The notes beneath the pieces were generated by a model. The model did not search any database. It was not told the DNA's origin and saw only the letters and a list, made by a program, of their open reading frames with translations. Shown in pieces: positions 22,256 to 31,109 of a stretch of 64,000 nt of DNA. Location of the stretch: contig OX375883.1 of assembly GCA_947359465.1 (NCBI GenBank), positions 88,406,911 to 88,470,910 on the forward strand, written 5' to 3'. Positions within the stretch are counted from its first letter, which is position 1; every line of letters begins with the position of its first letter. The translations under genes and the position numbers were made by a program. The DNA is from Metellina segmentata (lineage: Eukaryota; Arthropoda; Arachnida; Araneae; Tetragnathidae).

Positions 22256-22313
22256 TTGTATGAAAACAGTGCATGCTTATTTTTTAGTGGCGAGCGTTTA
22301 GTGAGACCTAAGT

Positions 22314-23910
22314 ATGCCTCCACGACGAAAGAGGGTGAAATTTCAACAACTTACGGAGTTTGAACGGGGAGAGAATCATCGGCCTTCGTGAAGGAGGATT
22401 TTCCTATTGCGCAATGGCAGCTCGTGTGCAGCGGAACAGTTCCACAGTGATGCGAATTTGGAAGCAGTGGGCCGACGAGCACCGGACAACTCGAAAAACT
22501 GGGAGTGGACGACAGAAGGTGACGTCAGCAAGCGATGATAGACACCTGGTCCACATGGCTGTGAATGACCGTACAGTTTCCTCCAAGTAGTTGGCAGCAC
22601 TTTGGTCTACTTCTACAGGTGTACTTCTACAGTCGGCTTCGTCAATTCGACGACGTCTGCTGCACCGTGGACTGCGTGCAAGGATTCCTTTATACAGGAT
22701 CCCCCTCACGGAAAACCATCGACGTCGGGAAAAATCCCGACGGGATTCGGGACGAGTCCCATTCGGGAAAAATCGAGACATTTTCGTTATTTTTTTTAAA
22801 CTGTCATATACTGCTGTTTGTAAAAAATGCAACACCATGAAGGAGTCATCAGAATTAAATTTAATTTAATACACATACGGCTTGTATTAGTACAAATAAA
22901 TTAATACATTTTCAAAGCAAAAAAAACAATATTAAGTGTCCGAAATCAGTATTTGGTGTAGCCACCACGCGCTGCAATAAGTGCTGCTATACGACGTGGC
23001 ATGGAGTGAAACAGATGTTGAATGTCTGCTTGTGGAAGAGAATTCCATATTGTTTGTATACGCACACAAAGTTCGTCTTTCGAAGCTGTAGGACGCGGAT
23101 CACGAGCGAGACGCCTACCAACCAAATCCCACACGTGCTCAATAGGCGACATATCCGGCGAATAAGCAGTCCAAGGAAGAAGTTGCATGTGTTGGGCTGA
23201 AAAGAGGTCTCGAACATTCCTTGCAACATGTGGGCGTGGTTTAACCTGTTGAAAGTTAGCTCCAGGGATGCCTTGAAGGAAGGGAACGACTATGGGCTCA
23301 TGAGCACAGAGCCTGGCGGGCTGATTGGCAACAAGTTGTCTTTTCTGACGAATCCCGCTTTAATTTGTGGAACCATGATGGCCGCATTCGTGTTAAACGC
23401 TATGCCGGTTAAACGCTATGCCTGTCTTCCAGAGCGCGTTATAGTGGCCGAACACCCGGAGTTATGGCATTGGGTGCGATTTCGTATCATGGACGATCTC
23501 AGCTGCTACGAATTGAGGGTAATCTGAATAGCAACAGGTACGTCCGTGAAGTGCTAGAGCCCGAAGTCGTTCCCTTCCTTCAAGGCATCCCTGGAGCTAA
23601 CTTTCAACAGGTTAAACCACGCCCACATGTTGCAAGGAATGTTCGAGACTTCTTTTCAGCCCAACACATGCAACTTCTTCCTTGGCCTGCTTATTCGCCG
23701 GATATGTCGCCTATTGAGCACGTGTGGGATTTGGTTGGTCGGCGTCTCGCTCGTGATCCGCGTCCTACAGCTTCAAAAGACGAACTTTGTGTGCGTATAC
23801 AAACAATATGGAATTCTCTTCCACAAGCAGACATTCAACATCTGTTTCACTCCATGCCACGTCGTATAGCAGCACTTATTGCAGCTAGTGGTGGCTACGC
23901 CAAATACTGA
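22314..23910 (+). pseudogene. Tc1-type transposase interrupted by an inverted copy of its own 3' half
   Basis: The N-terminal part at 22314-22724 has the helix-turn-helix LREGGFSYCAMAARVQRNSS and SGRQKVTSASDD, after a small frameshift near 22365. The coding sense resumes at about 23292 with AHEHRAWRADWQQ, VVFSDESRF (first catalytic Asp), then broken frames, then a long open piece with the second-Asp region mutated (FQQVKPRPHVA instead of FQQDN), SPDMSPIEHVWDL (catalytic Glu) and SMPRRIAALIAASGGYAKY. Between lies 22725-23291, an inverted duplicate of downstream sequence. The transposase is inactive. Confidence 0.85.
22745..23297 (-). repeat. Left arm of ~540-bp inverted repeat (Tc1 3' half plus flank)
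   Basis: The reverse complement matches about 23557-24096 nearly base for base. It includes the last 80 transposase codons (SPDMSPIEHVWDL on the minus strand), the Tc1 3' UTR and terminal repeat, and then about 45 bp of the neighbouring non-Tc1 repeat (aaaatgtcccgatttttccc). Inclusion of that flank argues against transposition and for template-switch or break-induced inverted duplication. Confidence 0.85.
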
Positions 23911-24096
23911 TTTAGGACACTTAATATTGTTTTTTTGCTTTGAAAATGTATTAATTTATTTGTACTAATACAAGCCGTATGTGTATTAAATTTAATTTAA
24001 TTCTGATGACTCCTTCATGGTGTTGCATTTTTTACAAACAGCAGTATATGATAGTTTAAAAAAAATAACGAAAATGTCCCGATTTTTCCCGAATTT
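23557..24096 (+). repeat. Right arm of ~540-bp inverted repeat
   Basis: Partner of 22745-23297, with a spacer of about 260 bp. It runs from gagcccgaagtcgttccc through the transposase end and terminal repeat (ttacaaacagcagtatatga) into the flanking repeat. The two arms could fold into a long hairpin and any transcript would form dsRNA. Confidence 0.85.
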
Positions 24097-24475
24097 CAAA
24101 GAAATAGTATCAAGAACCAAATTGAAATTTCTAAAAAAAAAACTCGACAAACTGCAAAAATTTACGTTAAGAGGTACTCTTCAAAAAAAATTCATGGCTA
24201 AAGACTAAAAAAAAAATTTTTTTTTTTGCTCACTCGCGGAAGAAATTTTGTTTTTTCAACTTTGACACTTAATACACCCTAAACTATTTAATAACCGCAT
24301 CGAAAAAAGATCTTGACAGTTGTCCAGGGAACACGATGAAGAACAAACCATATTAATTTCATATTTTTCTGATCAGTACTTTCTCGAGAAACCGTCTAAG
24401 AATTGAGCTAAACAACACAGTTTTCAATCCTGCGACAGCAACTTTTTTTAATATAGAGAGAAATTTAAAACTGGG
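24053..24475. repeat. Copy of the 11.1-kb dispersed repeat
   Basis: Parallels 11090-11510 throughout: 'cgaaaatgtcccgattttt', 'ttacgttaagaggtactctt', 'gaacacgatgaagaacaaa', 'gatcagtactttctcgagaa', and ends with 'aatatagagag'. The Tc1 element above lies at its left edge. Confidence 0.8.
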
Positions 24476-24736
24476 CGCGAAGTAATCCCGGTTGACGGTA
24501 CGCTAAGAAAAAGATTATCCGGTGCTGTAATCGCTGTATTTGTGCAGCAAGGTACTAAACAATATTTAAAAGACGGATTTCCATTCGTTGACACTTCGAA
24601 ATTTTATTCGGTTTTATACAAATAATTCTTAGATCAAGAAGAAAGAAATATCGCTTGCTATTTCAACGTTACTATCAAAGTAAACAGACCATCTTGGGGC
24701 ACAGTCACGTCACAAGAAGCGGCGTCGGAAAACTAG
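24461..24736 (+). pseudogene. Unrecognised coding fragment with one in-frame stop
   Basis: An open frame from the repeat edge reads KTGREVIPVDGTLRKRLSG, then AVIAVFVQQGTKQYLKDG and TSKFYSVLYK, a TAA at 24623-24625, then continues in the same frame with FLDQEERNIACYFNVT and ends with TAG at 24734-24736. Codon content and amino-acid mix look protein-like. I do not recognise the family. It faces another unrecognised frame (24880-25139) 3' end to 3' end, and no splice sites are obvious. It could be a broken host gene, a transposon gene or an endogenised viral fragment; the sequence alone does not decide. Confidence 0.4.
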
Positions 24737-24879
24737 CGTTTTTGAGATGAAGTAAATAGTGCGAACATGATTTTTTTATTATTTTACCTTTTCGGGCTAT
24801 AAAAGTAAAGAAGAAAGATATTTTCCATCATATTTTTTCATTTTCTACATTATAAAAATATAAACAAAAAACGTGCAAG

Positions 24880-25139
24880 TTAGTCATTTAATAAAGGCAG
24901 TTTTACCAAATACTCAGGGAAAAACCGAGGAAGTGCCATTTTTCTTCCATCAAACGGAAGAAATGTTCTAATTGTATGAAGTGCGTGACGAATATCAGGG
25001 GAAAATAATTTTGTAAAACCTAAGGGGTCATGTAAGATGCCTAAGCTCACAGTTAGGAGAACGGGATTTTGACCAAAAGGATTAAGGGGAAATGGTTTTA
25101 AAAGAATTCCATATAATCGCAATAGAGCACAAAAGAAAT
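24880..25139 (-). pseudogene. Unrecognised coding fragment disrupted by Tc1
   Basis: The minus-strand frame has LRLYGILLKPFPLNPFGQN, LGILHDPLGFTKLFSPDIR, HALHTIRTFLPFDGRKMA, then PRFFPEYLVKLPLLND and TAA. If the Tc1 at 25142-26544 and one TA are removed, the frame continues upstream without a break for 16 more residues (26547-26590) to an in-frame TAA at 26591-26593. A TA inside this open frame was therefore the Tc1 target. A hAT element lies just beyond (26610). The family is not recognised; the true 5' part is missing. Confidence 0.45.
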
Positions 25140-25141
25140 TA

Positions 25142-26544
25142 CACTCTCTAACAAAAAAAATCGACGCACCAAGAAGGAGTTGTCAGATGGAGACAAAAAT
25201 TGGTGGATAGGAAAATTATGTACAGAATAGAAAATGATTAAAATTTCAGAACAATTGAATGATTTATTTCAGAGTTACAGTAACGAGCTCAATAAGGTGT
25301 TGCCCAGCCTCTAGCCTGGAGGCAAGCTGCCACACGGCGTGGCATAGACCGATAAAGCTCCCGGGTGGTCTCCTGCGGTATTTCTTTCCAAATTTGCTCC
25401 AATTGTCGGACTACGTCATCAACATTCCCTACCGGATGCAGTCGCCTTCCCATCATATCCCAGACATGCTCGATGGGAGAGAGATCTGGTGATCTGGCTG
25501 GCCAAGGAAGTGTTTGACAAGCTTGAAGACAGTTCATAGCAACACGTGCCGTATGTGGTCTGACATTGTCTTGCTGAAAAATAAGCCCAGGGTACTGCGA
25601 AAGGAACGGTAGCAAAACAGGTCTCGGAATGTCGTCAACGTACCGCTGTGCAGTAAGTGTACCTCTAATGACGACCATAGGGGTCCGGCTATCAAGGGAA
25701 ATGGTACCCCAGACCATAACTCCTTGTTGAGGGCCCGTGTGGCGTGCAATAGTGAAAGCAGGATCGACACGCTGCCCTGGGCGTCTCGACCCGTCTTTGA
25801 TGATCGCCAGGATACAGTTGGAAGCGGGATTCGTCGCTAAAGACTATACGTCCCCAGTCAGCATCATTCCAGCCTGATCGAGCCAAGCACCACTGTAATC
25901 TGGCTCGACAGTGTTCAGGCGTGAGTGGCAGGTGGCGTAACGGTCGGTACGAGCGTAGATTTCGCTCTCTCAGCCGTCTATGAATGGTCATGGTGGACAC
26001 TCGTGTGTGGGTTGCACGACTGATGGTTGATAGCGATGAATCAGGCACTGTGACAGCTGATCTGGCAATCACTCTGTCCTCGCGATCTGTTGTGGCCCTA
26101 CGTCGACCGCTACCATCATGACGCTGAAATCTGCCATTGGCCACCTACTCTTGCCAGCATCTTCTGATCGCCACATCGCTTCGACTCACATGACGAGTGA
26201 TTCTCCTATTTGCCCAACCTGCCTCTTTCAATCCAATGATACGACCTCTTTGAAACTCTGGAAGTTGCTCGTAATGAGCTCGAATCCTAAGGCGAGGCAT
26301 TTTTTCAGTCGTCGAAAGGTATCCTAAATCGCAATGCAGCAGAAATTTTTAACAACGGTTCAAGAACAACTCCTTATATACATCTGCTGGATGCGCATTT
26401 CCGATGCGCTGGAGATCGCACTATTCATTCATTGGACACCAAATTTTAATCATTTGCATATTTTGTCAAAAAAATTTTGCATACGAAATTTCAAAGCAAT
26501 CGGATGATTCCTTCTTGGTGCGTCGATTTTTTTGTCATAGAGTG
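25142..26544 (-). mobile_element. Complete-length Tc1-type transposon
   Basis: 1403 bp. Both termini read cactct(c/a)t(a/g)ac-A-run-tcgacgcaccaagaagga in inverted orientation and are flanked by TA. It holds one transposase gene on the minus strand. Confidence 0.92.
25289..26300 (-). pseudogene. Tc1-family transposase with one stop and frameshift
   Basis: Begins MPRLRIRAHYEQLPEFQRG with the paired-like helix-turn-helix (RIIGLKEAGWANRRITRHV). A TAG replaces an expected Trp near 26147 (QE-stop-VANGRF). The frame then carries the second DNA-binding half, IHRRLRERNLRSYRPLRH, DADWGRIVFSDESRFQLY (first Asp), shifts frame around 25700-25770, and continues MVWGTISLDSRTPMVVI, FQQDNVRPHTARVAMN (second Asp), SPDLSPIEHVWDMMGRRL (Glu) and [14 protein letters not shown]. 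All three catalytic residues survive, so few changes separate it from an active source. Confidence 0.9.
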
Positions 26545-27038
26545 TAAATGCGTCATGAAAAGGATATTGAAACGTGTACTCAATATTCGGTTAGGGTAGG
26601 AGCTGCGATTAGGGATTGAAATCCGACCCGGTGGATCCAGCATCATTTAGCTACCTACCGAATCCGGCAACATCTATCGGATCCGATAAACCCGAATTTT
26701 TCTATAATTAAATAATCGATTATTCAAACCCAACTTTAAAGTCGCGAAATCGTTTATTAAGCAATCGATTGTGAATTAATCGATTTTTTATTTTTCAATC
26801 ATCACTTACGATGTATCAATTTTGGAGAATTCTAGCAAAAATAATAAATTAAACTACCAATAATATTTTTTTAATAAAGAGGAATTATAAAAGCAAATTC
26901 TGCAAGAAAATGAAGACTATTGCAAAAAGACAACTTTAGGAAAGAAACAGATTTTGAGAAAATAATGAAGAAAGAAATGACTTCATATATATGAAATGGA
27001 GTCAAAGGAAAATATTTGTCTATTATGTAAGACTTCTT

Positions 27039-27193
27039 AATGACGGTTAAACCAACTAGTGTTGAAGCTGAGAAGGTCTTCTTCTCGGCCGCTGGTTATA
27101 TTTGCGTTATTAGTTCATTGAGAAGTAGGTTGGTGGATGACACAATTAATACGATTTGTTTCCTTAGATGGTTCTTTCAAACTCACAATTGAT
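27039..27193 (+). pseudogene. hAT transposase C-terminal dimerisation domain (hATC)
   Basis: The frame reads MTVKPTSVEAEKVFFSAAG, YICVISSLRSRLVDD, then INTICFLRWFF and stop. (P)TS..xE(R/K)VFSAAG..R.RL is the hATC signature. Nothing upstream in the element is open, so the catalytic part is deleted. Confidence 0.85.
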
Positions 27194-27656
27194 TTTCATT
27201 ACTATTTAACTTCGATTTAAGCAATTAAGAAGAATTAAGAGTTCCCTTGTTTGTTATGTTGACCAAATACTGCAAAACATTAGATTTTTGTATTAGTAGG
27301 TTAGGTACAATTTATATGTCATATGCTCAACGACATTAGCGATAGAGACTACTTAATCTTAGATAAATAGAAAAGTACTACGTATAAAAGAAGATGATGT
27401 ATTTTGGGGTGGAAACTAGTAAGACTGATTATAATGAATCGTTTAATACTTTTTACTAGCATTACTAATAGTTCCTATAATTAATTGTTGGTGACTGATT
27501 TTCTACCTATGGATAATTATTAATAAAGTTGATTTTATAATGCTAAAATAAACGTTTTGTTGGTCAATTTGGAATAATATCCCTTTTACCTACTTTCACT
27601 CAGCCGATTTTGGAAAAATACATACTGGTTACATAGTTTATTAACATAGCTTATTA

Positions 27657-28222
27657 CAGGGCTCGAAATACCCGGGTGCACAGTGTACACATGAAAATAA
27701 AATTGTGCACCTAATGTTTTTCCCGTTAGGTGCACGCAGTGCACCTAACGTTAACAACAACAACAAAAAGGGGGGGACGTGTTTTATGTTATTTTGATGT
27801 TTGAACAAATTATTAGTATCGACCTCTCTTGCTCTAAAGGAACGTAATTAAAATTCCTAAATACACACTATGCGAAAACAAAATCGCTGGGCCGTAACGG
27901 GTTTATACAAGAGGAAGGTTTACTTATACCACTGCCACCAGAACTTTCCAATGACCGAAACATTTTCCAGATGGCTCTGTTGAAGCGACTTTCGTGACAA
28001 TCGTGCGCCAGAGAAAGAAGGATTTAGATGTTTAAATATTTATATTTACTATTTACTACTAATCTATATAAACATACCAACTAATAAAGTAGTTTACATT
28101 ACATTACTGCTGTTATATTACGCTTTTTTTTAAATATGCACCTAAAATATAACCTGTGCACCTAATTTGAAAACTTAGGTGCACAAGGTGCACTTGTATT
28201 AAAAAATCTATTTCGAGGCCTG
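27657..28222. mobile_element. Nested hAT MITE, 566 bp
   Basis: Ends cagggctcgaaatacc and complement ccaggcctcgaaatag; gcttatta flanks both sides exactly (8 bp). Subterminal gtgcacctaa blocks recur several times in both orientations. Since it interrupts the hAT at 26610-28295 it is the younger insertion. Confidence 0.88.
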
Positions 28223-28303
28223 GCTTATTACATATAGCTTATTAGCAAAATTCCAATCCGACCGGATTGAAAATCCTGCAGGATTGCAATCCCTAGCTGC
28301 GAT

Positions 28304-29189
28304 TTGTACTTAAAAGCATAAAAAATAAACACTTATGAAGGGTTGAACGACCTGCCAATTTCCGACAAAATAAAATAAAGTTTACCCTCCAACATTATAT
28401 TTATCTTAAGGAAACAGACAAATGATTGACACAAGTGGAATTGACTAACAAAGTAGATAACTATACAAGTGCAGTACCCACAAAAAAATTGGAAGCAGAT
28501 GGGAATTTAGGGAAAAGTGAGAAAAACTTTTGGAGACCAAGACGTAAGTCCAACTCAATCAACTGAGGAAATCAGGAATACAAACAGCGTTTTGTGCAAA
28601 ATTCAACAAAATATTTCGGTTGCTTTACATGCGGACAAAATTTCACCAAAAAAATTACTATTGCTCATTTTACTTTTATATTTCGTATGGGACTTACTAG
28701 GAAGAATTCTGTGAGTGATTTTCAGTGTAGACAAACTTAATGGAAAACGAGGATTTTACTTCTGATTACCACTCCCTAGTTCTATCCGACCCTCGTTTTA
28801 AATACTTGACTTATTGGTCTTAATATCCTGCTAGCAACCTTTTTTCTAATTTTTTTTAACGCTCTCGGGTTCATTTTATTTTGTGTTTACCTCTGTCATA
28901 TAACTTAAAGTAGTTCTGATTAAAAAATAATAATAAGTCATATGATTATATATCAGCATCTTATCTCTCTTGGTGGTTTTTCATTGAGTCGAAAACTGAT
29001 TGGTAGTGACCAACTCCTGGTGCAAACACCTCTTCTTATTTGTCATCAGTTCTGGGAAAGCGAAAATTTTATTTTCCATCTTGGAAGGTAGTTAGTTAAA
29101 GTTGCACCGAGAGAAGCAACACAACGGGCTATTTGCGTCCATCTTGGATTGTCATTCTCGTATAAAACTAGGACAGTTTAGTCTCGACG
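28304..29189. other. No gene recognised; SINE scrap
   Basis: AT-rich. A short SINE 3' scrap (gaagcaacacaacgggctat) lies near 29113-29135. The 65-codon frame at 28517 has no recognisable features. Confidence 0.4.
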
Positions 29190-29260
29190 ATATATCTCGT
29201 GATTAGCATAACTGGTCAGATCTTGATGGACAAAATATCTCGTCGAGAACACTTGGCGGG
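29190..29260. repeat. 'gatatctcgtc' interspersed repeat, block 4
   Basis: cgacgatatatctcgtgatt and 'ggtcagatcttgatggac' match the other blocks. Confidence 0.5.
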
Positions 29261-29491
29261 TTAATAGATATCGGGGTTACCTTAAAATGAAGTTAATCAC
29301 CGATTTGGCGAAGTTTGGCGTTTAAAAATTGATGATGACTAATTAATTATCATACATTAATTCGATTTGGTTTGGTATTTATTTATGGCGCAAGGGCCAG
29401 ATCTGGCAAAACTGCGCCAAACGTTATATTAATTTGGAATTCATTCATTACAATTTTTGCTGACAATATGTGGAAACGCTATTCGAAAATA

Positions 29492-30787
29492 CAGAGGCTG
29501 TTCGCAAGACGATTTTGGTTAGCGGTAATAAAAAATCGTTTGCTGCAAAAGAAATAATTGCAGTTGTACTATGTTTTTAAAAGTCAAAATTATCGTCTGC
29601 GGCTTGAGAAGTTTGTTTTTATTCAAAATGGCGTTTTTAACGAAGCAGTGGTTCGAAGGCTATATTTATGCTCTTTCCGAAGAGAAATATTCATATTCCG
29701 TTATCCAAAAACAATGCGAGAGTCATTGTTTTGTGATATCTTAAACATCGATAGGTAATATCGTCAACAAGAAAGGAAAAAAACGTCAAATTGGAGCCTC
29801 AAGTGGGACAAAAATTCCAAACAAGTATCAAAGGAAGAAACGGACATCTTCGACTATTGCAAAGGTACGTTGTTTAATGTTAAAAGAAAATCCTCCTTGT
29901 CAAAGGACAGTTGCAAAATCATTAAAATGCTCGGTGTCCATTGTAAACAAAATGATAAACGTTGATTTAAATCTTAAGGAAGCGAAAAAACGCAATGTGT
30001 ATCGTCTTCTCCAAAGCATATCGCTGAACGCAGGACACGCTGCCGAATTCTATATGAGAAACACTTATCCAAAGAAAAATGGAAAGAAATTGTCACAATA
30101 GATGAATCATGGGTGTATTTAAATGATTGCAGCAAAAAAAGAGCCATTTATTATCATAAGAGGGGATAAAAAAATTTAAGTACATGGTTCACAGAATCGA
30201 AAGAAAGTTTTTCTAAGGAATTCATGATTGTTGCTGGTTTTTTTCATATAATGGCAAGTTAAAAATAAAGAGAGTGGAAAAAAATGTCAAGATTAACTCC
30301 AAATACTATCAGGAAACATATTTTATCGCCAATTTTTCTGAATGAAATACCATCGCTTTACCCACAGTGCCATCAATCTGTGGAACTCCATCAAGACAAA
30401 GCTAGTAGTCACACATCAAAATCCACTGTAAATTTCCTAAAAGAAATGGAACAAAAAACAGGTATCAAATCCATACCCTTCATTGATATCCCTACTAAAT
30501 CTCCCGATGTATCACCTATGGATTTTTGTGCTTTCCGACTTTTAAAATCTGCATTATCCAAATGTCGTCCCACAACCCTTATAGGACTCTGGAAAGCTGT
30601 TCAGGAGGAATGGGATAGAATACCTCTTCTGACACTTCAAAAGGCATTATTATCCTGGAAATTACGGTGTCGAAAGATAGTTCAGAATAAGGGCTATCAA
30701 ACAGAACATTTAAAACACAATAATTTTATGTAATTTAGTTTTGTGAATACAATATACATTGTCTAAAAAATGTGTGAACAGCCTCTG
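29492..30787 (+). mobile_element. Rosa-like (DD41D) mariner transposon
   Basis: 1296 bp. Ends cagaggctgttcgca and complement cagaggctgttcaca, TA on both sides. It contains one decayed transposase. Its right end lies 42 bp past the poly(A) signal of ELOVL gene 2. Confidence 0.85.
29628..30733 (+). pseudogene. Mariner transposase, DD41D type, frameshifted
   Basis: Starts MAFLTKQWFEGYIYALSEE. The middle frame has CSVSIVNKMINVDLNLKEA. A shift near 30090 precedes TIDESWVYLNDC (first Asp), followed by a TAA. From 30284 an open frame has ELHQDKASSHTSKST (second Asp) and SPDVSPMDFCAFRLLKSAL (third Asp); I count 41 residues between them, the hallmark of the rosa group. The C-terminus is WKLRCRKIVQNKGYQ. 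The product is nonfunctional as assembled. Confidence 0.85.
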
Positions 30788-30829
30788 TATATTTAAGAAT
30801 TAAAGTCAATTTTAAGAAAAGTTTGCAAT

Positions 30830-30835
30830 TTTATT
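30830..30835 (-). terminator. Poly(A) signal of ELOVL gene 2
   Basis: Minus-strand AATAAA about 100 bases past the stop codon. A rosa-like mariner element ends 42 bp further downstream at 30787, so the gene 2 transcript end lies very close to that insertion. Confidence 0.6.
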
Positions 30836-30932
30836 GAAAAACAATACATTAATCCCAAAATGTCTTATCTTGATTTAAGGACAACTTGTTCTTCAGCAGG
30901 AAGCTTCTTTCTTCAGCTCTATGCATTAAAAC

Positions 30933-31109
30933 TTATCGAACTTTCTGAGGTTTCTTACTGTATGCGCCGAGGTAGAAATTGATGAAGAGAACGAAAAAGA
31001 GTACAGCTTCGAATATTTGTAACCACACCAGAAATTTAGAGACCTTGCAGTAGTCGGGAGGAAAGAAATACCAGCTGAATGAAAAATAAATCATGATGAT
31101 AAACTGTAG
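30933..31109 (-). CDS. ELOVL: ELOVL gene 2, terminal coding exon
   Basis: 58 codons plus TAA following ctttttcag. It opens [18 protein letters not shown], continues through a second hydrophobic helix into [12 protein letters not shown] and ends KVR. It is the direct counterpart of 16200-16433, with a shorter tail and no KKxx end. Confidence 0.93.
   Translation of the reverse strand, partial: LQFIIMIYFSFSWYFFPPDYCKVSKFLVWLQIFEAVLFFVLFINFYLGAYSKKPQKVR

Larger units (their letters stand above)
26610..28295 (+). mobile_element. hAT transposon with perfect 8-bp target duplication
   Basis: Termini tagggattgaaatccgac and complement tagggattgcaatcctgc are bounded by gctgcgat on both sides. The transposase dimerisation domain remains (27039-27193). 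A second hAT-type MITE is nested in it at 27657-28222. Confidence 0.88.
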
